From: Arthrospira sp. PCC 9108
GTDB lineage: Bacteria; Cyanobacteriota; Cyanobacteriia; Cyanobacteriales; Microcoleaceae
Length of the DNA stretch: 64,000 bases
Direction of reading: 5' to 3'
Assembly (NCBI GenBank): GCA_016745315.1
Contig: CP066886.1
Span: forward strand, 4,154,501-4,218,500
A program made the translations under genes and the position numbers. How positions within the stretch are numbered: position 1 is the stretch's first letter; each line of letters starts with the position of its first letter. Positions 1 through 9,059 of this stretch are shown one piece after another. The notes under the pieces are model-generated. The model was not told the DNA's origin. It did no database searches and saw nothing but the letters and a program-made list of their open reading frames with translations.

Positions 1-501
1 CTGTTAACTTCTCTGGGAGTTAGGGAGCGATTTAAGGAGTGGTTGCAAAATCTTTCAATGCAAAATTTGCCGCTGTCTACGGTGCGACAATTACGCAAAA
101 CTCTCCGGGATACTGTGCGAGAATACGTCCAAGAACAGGGTATTGATTTAATTCAAGGGTTAACTAAATCTATTGATTGGGAAAGGGTTTCCGCGTTAAT
201 TTTAAGGCGGCTGCAAACTTCCCCAGTGATTAATAATTCCCTAGGATTAGTTAGTCAAGAGTTGGCGATGGTTTTGGAACGCTACCTAGAAGAAGACTTA
301 GAGAAATTGGTGGCTAAGGCGATTCCAATTTTGAATCTTGATGGAGTGATTATTGAACGGGTAATGGCTACTTCTCCACAGCAGTTAGAAGTAGCAGTTA
401 ATGGCATTGTGAAAAGTGAATTACAGGGAATAGTTAATCTAGGTGGTATTTTGGGTGTAATAGTTGGCTCACTACAAACGGTAATTTTGCTATTGCGTTA
501 A
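1..501 (+). CDS. DUF445 family membrane-associated protein, C-terminal part
   Basis: The reading frame is open from the first base of the window, so the gene begins upstream and only its last 167 or so residues are seen. The visible part is helical and charged and ends in a glycine-rich hydrophobic segment (VNLGGILGVIVGSLQTVILL), which looks like the C-terminal membrane anchor of DUF445 (YheB-like) proteins. A TTG at 43 could be read as a start, but the open frame to its left argues against it. The stop overlaps by four bases the end of the convergent nucleoside transporter gene. The function of DUF445 is unknown. The family assignment rests on the C-terminal pattern only. Confidence 0.6.
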   Translation: MLTSLGVRERFKEWLQNLSMQNLPLSTVRQLRKTLRDTVREYVQEQGIDLIQGLTKSIDWERVSALILRRLQTSPVINNSLGLVSQELAMVLERYLEEDLEKLVAKAIPILNLDGVIIERVMATSPQQLEVAVNGIVKSELQGIVNLGGILGVIVGSLQTVILLLR

Positions 502-1730
502 AGTAACATCCCGGCGACGCAAGCGGTCATAAAACAAGCGATAGAACCAGCAATCATGGCTCGGAATCCTAATTGGGCGAGGTCGGCTTGTCTTTGGGGT
601 GCGATCGCTGAAATTCCGCCTATTTGAATGGCGATCGAACCAATATTAGCAAATCCACAAAGGGCGTATGTAGCAATTAAAATCCCCCGGGGACTAATGG
701 TGGGTTCAGTAGTACCTACAACATTAGCATTTTCGATTAATTGTTTGAGGTCTAAATAAGCAATAAATTCATTAACAATAATCTTCTTACCCAGTAACAC
801 GCCGACGGTGGCGCAGTCGGACCAAGGTACACCCATTAACCAAGCCACGGGAGCAAAGATAAAAGAAAATAGCCATTCCAAGGAAAGTTGGGGTAATCCG
901 ATCCCGGCTCCTAACCATCCTAACACGCCATTAACTAGGGCTAATAATCCTAAAAAAGCAATCAGCATGGCGGCGACATTTAGGGCTAATTTCATGCCTT
1001 CAGTGGCTCCGGTGGCGGCGGCATCAATGGCATTCGCAGAAGTGGGTTTTACTTCGATTTTTACCTGTCCGGCGGTGGGGGAAGGCTCGGTTTCAGGATA
1101 GAATATTTTGGAAATGGCTAAACTAGCCGGGGCGGACATTACGGAAGCGGCAATTAAATGTTCTGCGGGAACACCAAAGGAAATATAAGCGGCTAATACT
1201 CCCCCGGCGACGGTGGAAAATCCCCCGGTCATCATGGCATGGATTTCTGATCGCGTCATGGTGGCAATATAGGGTTTAATTAATAAGGGAGCCTCGGTTT
1301 GTCCGACGAAAATATTGGCGGAACAGGAGAGAGTTTCTGAACCGGAAGTTTTGAGGGTTTTCATCATTAGCCATGCTACCCATTCGACTACTTTCTGTAA
1401 GATGCCATAGTGATATAAAATGGTGATGAATGAGGAAAAAAAGACAATGGTCGGCAAGACCTTAAAGGCGATGAAATGCTGCTCAAAATCGTCTCCGAAT
1501 ACAAATTGGGCTCCCGCATCGGAAAAGTTGAGAAACTGGGTTACAGCAGCGCCTAGGGCTTGGAAAATGGCGAATCCTATGGCGGTTTTCAGAATCACAA
1601 TGGCAAATAAAATTTGCAGGGCAATGCCCCATAAAACGGTGGGCCAGCGAATCTGCTGACGATCGCGCGAAAATAAATAGGCGACCAGTACAAATACTAC
1701 AAGTCCCAAGGCGGAAATTGCCCGTTCCAT
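498..1730 (-). CDS. Concentrative nucleoside transporter, NupC/CNT family
   Basis: The 410-residue protein is highly hydrophobic and has the hallmarks of the concentrative nucleoside transporter family: the segment ETLSCSANIFVGQTEAPLLI near residues 133-152 and GFANIGSIAIQIGGI near the C-terminus. The family imports nucleosides through the cytoplasmic membrane using a sodium or proton gradient. The length is usual for bacterial members. A glycine/serine/threonine-rich spot around residues 215-235 (ETEPSPTAGQVKIEVKPT) is the expected cytoplasmic linker. The gene stands alone on the minus strand, converging with the DUF445 gene and divergent from der. The substrate cannot be fixed from sequence. 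Confidence 0.9.
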   Translation of the reverse strand: MERAISALGLVVFVLVAYLFSRDRQQIRWPTVLWGIALQILFAIVILKTAIGFAIFQALGAAVTQFLNFSDAGAQFVFGDDFEQHFIAFKVLPTIVFFSSFITILYHYGILQKVVEWVAWLMMKTLKTSGSETLSCSANIFVGQTEAPLLIKPYIATMTRSEIHAMMTGGFSTVAGGVLAAYISFGVPAEHLIAASVMSAPASLAISKIFYPETEPSPTAGQVKIEVKPTSANAIDAAATGATEGMKLALNVAAMLIAFLGLLALVNGVLGWLGAGIGLPQLSLEWLFSFIFAPVAWLMGVPWSDCATVGVLLGKKIIVNEFIAYLDLKQLIENANVVGTTEPTISPRGILIATYALCGFANIGSIAIQIGGISAIAPQRQADLAQLGFRAMIAGSIACFMTACVAGMLL

Positions 1731-1847
1731 TGGCTGTTTTTAAGTTAGGGTGAGCTTGAGTTGGGCGATCGCAGATAACAAGTTGGTCAAGGAGTATGTA
1801 ACAATAGAGGGTTAGCACTATCAACGCCTGGATAAGGCGAAAGTTCC

Positions 1848-3209
1848 ATGTCTCGACCCATAGTTGCCATTATCGGCCGCCCTAATGTCGGTAAGTCTAC
1901 ACTGGTAAACCGTCTTACACAAACCCAAGATGCGATCGTTCATGATCAACCGGGGATGACCCGCGATCGCACCTATCGTTCCGCCTATTGGCAGGATCGA
2001 GAGTTTATCGTAGTAGATACGGGAGGGTTAGTCTTTGATGATGATACCGAGTTTGTTCCGCTAATTAGAGAACAAGCCTTGATGGCTTTGGCGGAAGCGA
2101 CAGCAGCTATTTTGGTGGTGGATGGACAAACAGGACCGACGGGAGGGGATGAGGCGATCGCTAGTTGGCTGCGACAACAAAAGGTTCCGATCCTCTTAGC
2201 AGTTAATAAATGTGAATCCCCTACCCAGGGACTGACTCAGGCGGCGCAATTTTGGGAATTGGGTTTGGGAACTCCTTTTCCGATTTCTAGCATTCATGGT
2301 AACGGTACGGGGGAACTGCTGGATACTTTGATTGAACATTTACCAAGTTCAACAGAGGATGACGACAACGAAGAATTGCGAGTGGCAATTGTGGGCCGTC
2401 CGAATGTGGGTAAGTCTAGCCTATTAAATACCTTTCTGGGTCAGGAAAGGGCGATCGTTAGTCCAATTTCTGGGACTACCCGTGATGCGATCGATACCAT
2501 CGTAGAACATAATGGCAATACCTATCGCCTAGTAGATACGGCGGGGATCCGCCGGAAAAAGCACGTTGAGTATGGGGCGGAGTTTTTTGGGATTAACCGG
2601 GCTTTTAAGGCGATCCGACGGGCTGATGTGGTGTTGTTTGTGATTGATGCTGTGGAAGGAGTCACAGACCAAGATCAAAAATTGGCGGGTCGTATTGCTG
2701 ATGACGGGCGCGCCTGTGTGATTGTGGTAAATAAATGGGATGCGGTGGAAAAGGATAGTTACACGATCCTAGAGTATGAAAAAGTCATGCGATCGCGATT
2801 GTATTTTCTCGATTGGGCAGATATGATTTTTGTCAGCGCTATGACCGGACAGCGGGTCGAGAAAATTTTTAAATTGGTGGACAAAGCCGCCGAAGAAAAT
2901 CGCCGCCGAGTCTCTACAGCCGTAATTAATGAAGTCATCGAAGAAGCAGTCCGTTGGCATTCTCCCCCCACCAGTCGCCAAGGACGACAGGGCAAAATCT
3001 ACTATGGAACTCAAGTTACCTCCGGTCCGCCAACTATTGTCTTGTTTGTGAATGACCCAAAACGTTTTGGGGATAACTATCGGCGCTATATGGAAAGCCA
3101 GTTTCGTCAACAGTTGGGATTTGCTGGCACTCCCATTAGACTATTATGGCGGGGTAAAGCTATGCGGGAAGTAGAGAGAGGTTCCGCTAACCGCGCGACT
3201 AAGGTTTGA
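1848..3209 (+). CDS. der: Ribosome-associated GTPase Der (EngA)
   Basis: The 453-residue protein has two tandem GTPase domains, the signature of Der. P-loops GRPNVGKS lie at residues 10-17 and 183-190, DTGG (G3) at 57-60, NKCE (G4) near 120 and NKWD in the second domain; a basic KH-like C-terminal domain follows. Der acts in late assembly of the 50S ribosomal subunit. The length is normal. An EcfT/CbiQ-like gene follows 61 bases later on the same strand. Between them, in another frame, a short stretch reads LTAEQLRRFAIDPANYR and stops at 3257-3259. It looks protein-like, but no family is recognised. Confidence 0.97.
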   Translation: MSRPIVAIIGRPNVGKSTLVNRLTQTQDAIVHDQPGMTRDRTYRSAYWQDREFIVVDTGGLVFDDDTEFVPLIREQALMALAEATAAILVVDGQTGPTGGDEAIASWLRQQKVPILLAVNKCESPTQGLTQAAQFWELGLGTPFPISSIHGNGTGELLDTLIEHLPSSTEDDDNEELRVAIVGRPNVGKSSLLNTFLGQERAIVSPISGTTRDAIDTIVEHNGNTYRLVDTAGIRRKKHVEYGAEFFGINRAFKAIRRADVVLFVIDAVEGVTDQDQKLAGRIADDGRACVIVVNKWDAVEKDSYTILEYEKVMRSRLYFLDWADMIFVSAMTGQRVEKIFKLVDKAAEENRRRVSTAVINEVIEEAVRWHSPPTSRQGRQGKIYYGTQVTSGPPTIVLFVNDPKRFGDNYRRYMESQFRQQLGFAGTPIRLLWRGKAMREVERGSANRATKV

Positions 3210-3270
3210 CTGCTGAACAGTTGCGCCGATTTGCCATTGATCCCGCCAACTATCGTTAATTGTTGAGAAA

Positions 3271-4233
3271 ATGGACTTACTGCGATCGCTACCTATCGGT
3301 TTATACTTAGAACAACCGATTACTTGGCTTCATCGCCTTGATTCCCGGATTAAGCTAGTCTGGTTGATGAGCTTTCTCATTGCGCCGATTCTCTCCAATG
3401 CCGTTTGGCGGTTGGGGTTGGTGGTGCTGTTGATGGTGATTACCCTAGTGGCAGCAATTCCATTCCGGGTTTGGAAGCGACAAATGGGCTGGCTATTAAC
3501 TTTCTGTAGTTTATTGTTGATAGTAAGTGCTATCCTACCTGACGGGTTGAGTGTTAGCCATCAACCCCGTCTCCCTACAGATGAGATAGCTTTTGAAATG
3601 CAAAGTCTTGGGAGAGTGGGAGAGGACCTCGAAAATGCCACAACTATGGCTGATTCGGTGACTGATACAGGGGGTTTACCTCAACCTACGGCCTATCGTT
3701 ATATTCTGCTGTCGGCGGGTCCGTTAACTATTACCCGCTATTCCCTGGATCTGGGTGTTAGGATTAGTACCTTGCTGTTTACCCTGGTGTACAGCACTAA
3801 TCTATATCTACTGACTACGGCTTCTGAGGAAATCGCTGTGGGGATTGAAAGCGTGATGAAACCATTGCGAAGGTTGAAAATTCCGGTGACGGAAATCGCC
3901 CTGACCCTGACTCTCTCCCTGCGTTTCTTTCCCCTGGTACTTGAGGAAATTCAGAACCTATATAGATCTGTGCGTACTAGGGCGATCAACTGGAAAAAAC
4001 TGGGCTGGCGCAGGGCGACTCAAATTTGGCTATTGGTGGCAGAAAGACTCCTGGAAAACTTATTATTGAGAGCAGAACAAATTGCTAATGCCATGAAAGT
4101 CAGAGGCTTTACCAGTCCTAACCAACATCGGGTTGAGTGGCATCAACTTAAAATTAATTGGTGGGATTGGATCGCCCTATTCGCCTTAACTATATTTTGG
4201 GGTATGCGTTTGGTTTGGGGTTGGGAATCTTAA
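3271..4233 (+). CDS. Energy-coupling factor transporter transmembrane protein, EcfT/CbiQ family
   Basis: The 320-residue membrane protein has four or more hydrophobic segments (around residues 30-90 and 160-200, and at the C-terminal end) and the coupling-helix motif AMKVRGF near residue 275, characteristic of EcfT/CbiQ. Such proteins couple ATPase subunits to substrate-binding S components in ECF importers for vitamins, cobalt or nickel. A polar insertion between about residues 90 and 140 separates the first and second membrane blocks. No ATPase or S component lies nearby, which is common for cyanobacterial CbiQ-like genes, so the substrate is unknown. The gene probably shares a transcript with der. 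Confidence 0.85.
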   Translation: MDLLRSLPIGLYLEQPITWLHRLDSRIKLVWLMSFLIAPILSNAVWRLGLVVLLMVITLVAAIPFRVWKRQMGWLLTFCSLLLIVSAILPDGLSVSHQPRLPTDEIAFEMQSLGRVGEDLENATTMADSVTDTGGLPQPTAYRYILLSAGPLTITRYSLDLGVRISTLLFTLVYSTNLYLLTTASEEIAVGIESVMKPLRRLKIPVTEIALTLTLSLRFFPLVLEEIQNLYRSVRTRAINWKKLGWRRATQIWLLVAERLLENLLLRAEQIANAMKVRGFTSPNQHRVEWHQLKINWWDWIALFALTIFWGMRLVWGWES

Positions 4234-4421
4234 CATCAATGCTTTTTCCCCGTTTCCCGGCACAAGGTGCTATGACTTGAAAAGTGCGCCCGAGAGTGTC
4301 AAGATAAATCGGCTGATTATTTGATTCTGGGATATGTCTGTGATGGGCGGGCCCGAATAGCAGAGTAACACCAGGTAATTGCCTTTTTTATAAGTTAGTG
4401 CTTGCTGATGCGTGAGGCGGA

Positions 4422-4691
4422 ATGACAACAGAAACTTACATGAACCATCCCAACTTTGGCTTACTTTTTAAAGTGTGCCCAGTTGAGGATAATCAGGAAT
4501 TATTTACTACCCTTTACGCCCAACGCCTCTTTTTCTTGGTGACTCAATCACCGGCTGGCTTGAAGTTTGAACCGATAAGCCGCTCGGATGCCAAGATGTT
4601 AGTAGAAATTCGCTTGCGAATGTTACGACGCACTGGCCAAATGGAGCCTTATCAAAAACTGCAAATAATTCATCAGCAGACCTTTCTATAG
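4422..4691 (+). CDS. pipX: PipX, coactivator of NtcA and partner of PII
   Basis: The 89-residue protein matches PipX in length and sequence: an N-terminal Tudor-like part beginning MTTETYMNHPNFGLLFKVC and a C-terminal helical tail with RLRMLRRTGQMEPYQKL. PipX binds either the global nitrogen regulator NtcA (at high 2-oxoglutarate) or PII (at low 2-oxoglutarate), and so links nitrogen status to transcription. It is followed 15 bases later by pipY; pipX-pipY linkage is a conserved cyanobacterial arrangement and supports the call. The upstream interval 4234-4421 has no clear NtcA box. Confidence 0.93.
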   Translation: MTTETYMNHPNFGLLFKVCPVEDNQELFTTLYAQRLFFLVTQSPAGLKFEPISRSDAKMLVEIRLRMLRRTGQMEPYQKLQIIHQQTFL

Positions 4692-4706
4692 CTTGACTAA
4701 CCTACT

Positions 4707-5377
4707 ATGACTGATTCGATCGCTGAAAGAATTGCCCAAATTCGGGCTGCTATTCCTCCAGAGGTGCGACTGGTGGCTGTGACTAAAACGGTTTCGGTGT
4801 CGGCTATGCGCTTGGCTTATGAAGCCGGAGTTAGGGATTTTGGCGAAAATCGTGTTCAGGAAGCAGAGGCGAAACAATCTCAATTGCAGGATCTCACGGA
4901 CATTAACTGGCACTTGATTGGTCATCTACAAAGCAATAAGGCGGCGACGGCGATCGCTCATTTTGATTGGATTCACTCGGTTGATAGTTTGAAATTAGCC
5001 CAAAGACTCGATCGCCTGGCCACAGAACAGTCTCGCTGTCCTCGGATCTGCCTACAGGTGAAAATCCTCCCAGACCCCAACAAATATGGTTGGACTGTCC
5101 CGGAGTTGCTGGCTGATTTACCCCAGCTTAATGTCTGTGAGTCCCTAAATATTCAGGGTCTAATGACAATTCCCCCCAAGGCTTGACCGAAAACGAAACG
5201 CGATCGGTTTTTGAACAAACCCGCCAGTTAGCCGCTCAAATTGAGGGGCAAAATTGGTCTAATATCAAAATGCAAGAGTTGTCTATGGGTATGTCAGGGG
5301 ACTATTTACTAGCCGTAGAAGCAGGGGCTACTATGATTAGACCGGGACAAACTATATTCGGTCCCAGGAATATCTAA
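4707..5377 (+). pseudogene. pipY: PipY (YggS/PROSC family PLP-binding protein), frameshifted
   Basis: Two overlapping reading frames together make one YggS-family protein. The first (4707-5186) carries the pyridoxal-phosphate lysine in VAVTKTVS and the motifs FGENRVQEAEAK and WHLIGHLQSNK. The second (from about 5178 to 5377) carries LSMGMSGDYLLAVEAGATMIR. The switch falls at a run of six C at 5172-5177: one more C would give TIPPQGLTENE instead of TIPPKA-stop and restore about 223 residues, the normal family length. PipY takes part in vitamin B6 and amino/keto acid homeostasis and is coupled to pipX. The break is either a homopolymer sequencing error or a real, easily reverted mutation. Confidence 0.85.
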
Positions 5378-5703
5378 GGCGATCGGGTCGGAGTCTACCT
5401 GATGCACTATCAATAGGGGGGATGAGGAACTTTCGGGTTAAACTTTAATCATCTGCCTTTGTGTTAGGGGAGGAAATGTCTAAAAAAAATTATGACAATC
5501 AGCCCCCACTGGGTAGGTTAGAGCGGTATCTTTAGAGCAGTTGATCAACAATCAGGGCGATCGCATAAATTTAGTTGACCCTATGCTTTACGGTACAAAG
5601 CCTGTGTATCCTAGCACTGGTTACAGTCTGGGTTAATGCAGGTAGTAAATCTCAAAATGTCAATGGTGACTTTTTGTGGTAGTTTTATGGAGCGCAGTAA
5701 GCC
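5378..5703. other. Intergenic region before sepF
   Basis: This 326-base stretch between pipY and sepF shows no protein-like frame on either strand. It is moderately AT-rich and should hold the sepF promoter. No clear consensus promoter, strong terminator or RNA gene could be recognised by eye. Confidence 0.5.
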
Positions 5704-6321
5704 GTGAATACACTGTTTAGCAAACTTAGAGATTTCGTAGGACTCAATGAATCCGTTGAGTACGATTACGAATACGATGAAATGGAAGGGGAGCAATACC
5801 AGACGACCATGTATCAAGCCCCTCAACCACAGGCTGCTCCCCTCATGTCAGAGGAAGAACGTCGTGGGTCTCGTCGCCCCCGTGAACGCGCGGTGGCGAC
5901 GGTCGGAGGTGGTAATATGACATCTGAATCAGTAACAATGGGTTCACCAGCTATGAATAATGTAATTGGAATGCCAGGAGCGCTCAACGGAATTTCGGAA
6001 GTGATGGTTATGGAACCTCGCACTTTTGAAGAAATGCCGGCTGCTATCCGCGCCCTGAAGGAACGCAAGTCTGTAGTTCTGAATTTGACTATGATGGACC
6101 CAGACCAGGCTCAGAGAGCTGTAGATTTCGTCGCTGGTGGCACCTATGCCCTCGATGGTCATCAGGAACGCATTGGAGAAAGCATTTTTCTGTTTACTCC
6201 CAGTTGTGTTCAGGTTAGAACTCAAGGTGGTGTGGCTAATGAGGTTCCCGGTGTGCGCCCCCGCGTGAGTTCCAGCACTTCCGCGCCTTGGCAGCCAGAA
6301 AAGGTTCAGGCGATGCAGTAG
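5704..6321 (+). CDS. sepF: Cell division protein SepF
   Basis: The 205-residue protein has an N-terminal amphipathic membrane-targeting stretch (NTLFSKLRDFVGL), an acidic, glutamine-rich linker and the conserved SepF core from about residue 105 (RTFEEMPAAIRALKERKSVV through FLFTPSCVQV). SepF (Cdv2 in cyanobacteria) anchors and aligns FtsZ filaments at the division site. The start is GTG. It is followed by proC 92-104 bases downstream; the sepF-proC order is widespread in cyanobacteria and Gram-positive bacteria and supports the identification. Confidence 0.95.
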   Translation: MNTLFSKLRDFVGLNESVEYDYEYDEMEGEQYQTTMYQAPQPQAAPLMSEEERRGSRRPRERAVATVGGGNMTSESVTMGSPAMNNVIGMPGALNGISEVMVMEPRTFEEMPAAIRALKERKSVVLNLTMMDPDQAQRAVDFVAGGTYALDGHQERIGESIFLFTPSCVQVRTQGGVANEVPGVRPRVSSSTSAPWQPEKVQAMQ

Positions 6322-6425
6322 TTGGCAGTGATGCAGATACGACGGGACAGGGGGAGATGTTTGGCAATTGACAAGTTAATGCTTCTCCCCTCATCCTGAG
6401 CCCAAATAGCGCGATGGATGGACGG

Positions 6426-7232
6426 ATGAGTGAGTTTAAATTGGGATTGATTGGCGGCGGGGTAATGGGGGAGGCTTTGCTGTCGGGTCTGTTGGCGAAG
6501 CGGATTTATGCCCCGGAAATGGTGATGGTTAGTGACCCTTCTGGCGATCGCCGTGAGTTTTTATCTCAAAAATATGAGGTTGGGGTAACATCTGATAATC
6601 GGGAAGTTGCCGCAGCTACTGAGGTGGTTTTGCTGGCTGTGAAACCTCAGATTTTTGACTGGGTGGCTGACGATTTAGAAGGACTGCTAAAGCCGGGTAC
6701 TATAATCATCTCAATTTTGGCAGGTGTTACCCTGTTTAAGTTGGAGAGAGCTTTTCGGGAATCTCCCGTAATTAGAGTAATGCCAAATACTCCCGCTACG
6801 GTAGGAGCCGGAGTTAGCGCTTTGGCTGCTGGTAGTTCCGTGGAACCTACACATATTAAACGCGCTACGGAGATTTTAACAGCAGTTGGGGATGTGGTGC
6901 AAGTTCCAGAATATTTGATGGATGCGGTAACGGGTTTATCGGGTTCTGGTCCTGGATATGTGGCGATTATGATTGAGGCTTTGACTGATGGAGGAGTGGC
7001 GGCTGGACTTCCTAGAGCGATCGCCTCAAAGTTGGCTCTGGATACCGTTTGGGGAACCGCTCAACTGTTGCGGGAATCTCAATTACACCCAGCCGAATTA
7101 AAGGATCGCGTCACCAGTCCAGGCGGTACAACTATCGCCGGAATTGCCGAACTAGAGGCGGCGGGTTTTCGATCAGCTTTAATTAAAGCGGTGAAAGCCG
7201 CAGGCGATCGCTCCCGGGAATTAGGGAGTTAG
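6426..7232 (+). CDS. proC: Pyrroline-5-carboxylate reductase
   Basis: This protein of about 268 residues begins with an NAD(P)-binding fold (LGLIGGGVMGEALLSGLL) and ends with the ProC signature around LKDRVTSPGGTTIAGIAELE. It catalyses the last step of proline synthesis in the cytoplasm, reducing pyrroline-5-carboxylate. ATG at 6426 gives MSEFKLGLIGGG, the usual distance to the glycine motif; an in-frame ATG at 6414 would add four residues. The end overlaps the convergent plsY gene by four bases. It lies downstream of sepF on the same strand. Confidence 0.95.
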   Translation: MSEFKLGLIGGGVMGEALLSGLLAKRIYAPEMVMVSDPSGDRREFLSQKYEVGVTSDNREVAAATEVVLLAVKPQIFDWVADDLEGLLKPGTIIISILAGVTLFKLERAFRESPVIRVMPNTPATVGAGVSALAAGSSVEPTHIKRATEILTAVGDVVQVPEYLMDAVTGLSGSGPGYVAIMIEALTDGGVAAGLPRAIASKLALDTVWGTAQLLRESQLHPAELKDRVTSPGGTTIAGIAELEAAGFRSALIKAVKAAGDRSRELGS

Positions 7233-7909
7233 GGGGTCGGGTCTGCTGAGAGTTTTTGACCAATACGGGGTTCTGTACCCTGTAAAATCCGGTCAATATT
7301 GCTACGATGTCGCCAAATCACATAAGTTCCAGCGGCGATCGCAAAAATCTGGTAGGGGAGGGGTTGTCCGGTCATAATCATTAAAGCAGCGATCGTGATA
7401 GCCCCAGCAATAGAACTTAAAGATACAATGCGGGTAATGGCTAAAACCACCCCAAATACAATTAATGTAGCCAAAGCCAGGAGCCAATTGAGAGCAAATA
7501 AGATCCCCAAACTGGTAGCCACAGATTTACCGCCCTTAAAGCCTATCCATATAGACATTGTATGGCCGAATACTGCAATTAAGCCAGATAATGTGGCGAT
7601 CGAGTAGGCCAAAACTTCCGGGGAGTCAATCCCAGCCAGAGTCGCAATTTCGCGGGTTTGAGTGAGGGAATACACCCAGAAAACCATAGAAATAGCAGCG
7701 ACACCCTTCAAAATATCCACTGCTAAAACCATCACCGCCGGCAGTTTACCACAGCTTCTTAATACATTAGTTGCCCCAGTTGAACCCGAACCCACCTCCC
7801 GGATATCAACACCATAAAACCAAAGAGCGATCGCATATCCAGTAGGAATTGACCCCAGTAGATAAGCCGCCACCAAGATCACCCCATTCAAAATCAACCA
7901 ATTAACCAT
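7229..7909 (-). CDS. plsY: Glycerol-3-phosphate acyltransferase PlsY
   Basis: The 226-residue integral membrane protein carries the PlsY motifs: GSIPTGYAIA, then GSGSTGATNVLR and DILKGVAAI, and GFKGGKSVATSLG later. PlsY transfers the acyl group from acyl-phosphate to glycerol-3-phosphate, the first step of phospholipid synthesis in most bacteria and cyanobacteria. The length and the five or more hydrophobic segments fit. It lies downstream of the DUF3086 gene on the same strand with a 69-base gap and converges with proC. Confidence 0.95.
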   Translation of the reverse strand: MVNWLILNGVILVAAYLLGSIPTGYAIALWFYGVDIREVGSGSTGATNVLRSCGKLPAVMVLAVDILKGVAAISMVFWVYSLTQTREIATLAGIDSPEVLAYSIATLSGLIAVFGHTMSIWIGFKGGKSVATSLGILFALNWLLALATLIVFGVVLAITRIVSLSSIAGAITIAALMIMTGQPLPYQIFAIAAGTYVIWRHRSNIDRILQGTEPRIGQKLSADPTP

Positions 7910-7978
7910 ACTTAATCAAATTTCCTGCATCCATCGACAATTTAGCAACCGAATCCGACTAACCTATATCAACCGCTC

Positions 7979-9052
7979 TCAAAACCTATCTAAGGTTGAC
8001 TGAGCCGCCGCCTGCGGGTCAGGAGCAAAAGCCAACCAGAGAGGAAACTGGAGCAACGAGAGGCTAATTTTCTCCTCTGTATCATCAATAATAATAAACG
8101 GAAGGCGACCGTCATTAACCAATCTGTCAGCCTTTTGAGCCAACAATTCCGGGTCTTCAAATAATCCCAACCCGCGCTCAGGTCCAAAATCACGGCGGTC
8201 AATTCCTAAACAGTCTTGAAGTCCCCGCCGCCACTCTCCCAGGCGTTCTGGACTATTCGCCAAGACCAAAGTCCCCAAACGTCTGTCATAGAGACTTCTG
8301 AGAATTGATACAGTCGCCGAAGCCACCAGAATATTTTGCAGACGGCTTCCCATAGTCCGCAACGCACCGCGTCCACCTTGGTTAAAGAACCAATTAGAAA
8401 CCTGTTTAGCGTGGATAGGCTCAAAAGTGCGGCGCAACTGCCAAGGGGGGCCATAATAGTCAGGATTACTGCGGTATTGGTCAATAATCTGACGAATTTG
8501 TTGAGTTTGTTCAGCAAAAGCCGACTTAGTAAATTGAGTATTAGGCTGAGTTTCAGCCACCAACTCCACCGACTGACTTCTGGGAGTGGAATTAGCAGCA
8601 GGGGGAGCGATCGGTTCTTCTGGGATTAACTCAAGCTGTTCTGCTGTAGCCGCCAGGTCTTGAAGACTACCAACCAAATAATCTTTAAAGCCTTGAACTC
8701 GGATAGCCAAATCCTGAGAAACCCCAGCAAAAGTAGTTCGCATTTCTTGCTCAATGCGTTCTCGGCGACGTTCGAGTTTTTCGACTTCCACTTGTAGAGT
8801 CTGTCTCCTCGCCTCCAACTGGCTGAGGGCTTCAGAAACCAGGTTTCCCATAGATTGAGTTAGGGCGGTTTGTTCCTGCTGTAATTTTGCCTTAGTGAGC
8901 TGAAGTTGGACAATTTCCTGCCTCAAATCTTCAGCCTGACGCTTGAGGTAATCTATAGGCTCTTCCGGGGACTGAGAGCCTGTGGTTAAATTAGGTTCAA
9001 GTGGTGATGATTCAGGTTGAGAATTCAATGGTTGTACTCGCTCTGGGTTCAA
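7979..9052 (-). CDS. DUF3086-type coiled-coil protein of cyanobacteria
   Basis: The 357-residue protein has a long coiled coil from about residue 30 to 110 (many Q, E, L and R, for example RRQTLQVEVEKLERRRERIE). A globular C-terminal half follows with a tryptophan- and proline-containing core (NPDYYGPPWQLRRTFEPIH) and DFGPERGLGLFEDPELLAQK. I recognise it as the cyanobacterial DUF3086 type, of unknown role. The start lies only eight bases from the border of the giant repeat array, which therefore occupies its whole upstream region. Promoter signals for this gene would have to lie inside or at the edge of the repeats. Confidence 0.75.
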   Translation of the reverse strand: MNPERVQPLNSQPESSPLEPNLTTGSQSPEEPIDYLKRQAEDLRQEIVQLQLTKAKLQQEQTALTQSMGNLVSEALSQLEARRQTLQVEVEKLERRRERIEQEMRTTFAGVSQDLAIRVQGFKDYLVGSLQDLAATAEQLELIPEEPIAPPAANSTPRSQSVELVAETQPNTQFTKSAFAEQTQQIRQIIDQYRSNPDYYGPPWQLRRTFEPIHAKQVSNWFFNQGGRGALRTMGSRLQNILVASATVSILRSLYDRRLGTLVLANSPERLGEWRRGLQDCLGIDRRDFGPERGLGLFEDPELLAQKADRLVNDGRLPFIIIDDTEEKISLSLLQFPLWLAFAPDPQAAAQSTLDRF

Positions 9053-9059
9053 ACTAGGG

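Noticed and set aside
3200..3259. Short protein-like frame LTAEQLRRFAIDPANYR between der and the EcfT gene
   Set aside because: Too short to support as a gene; no start or ribosome binding site, so only mentioned under der.
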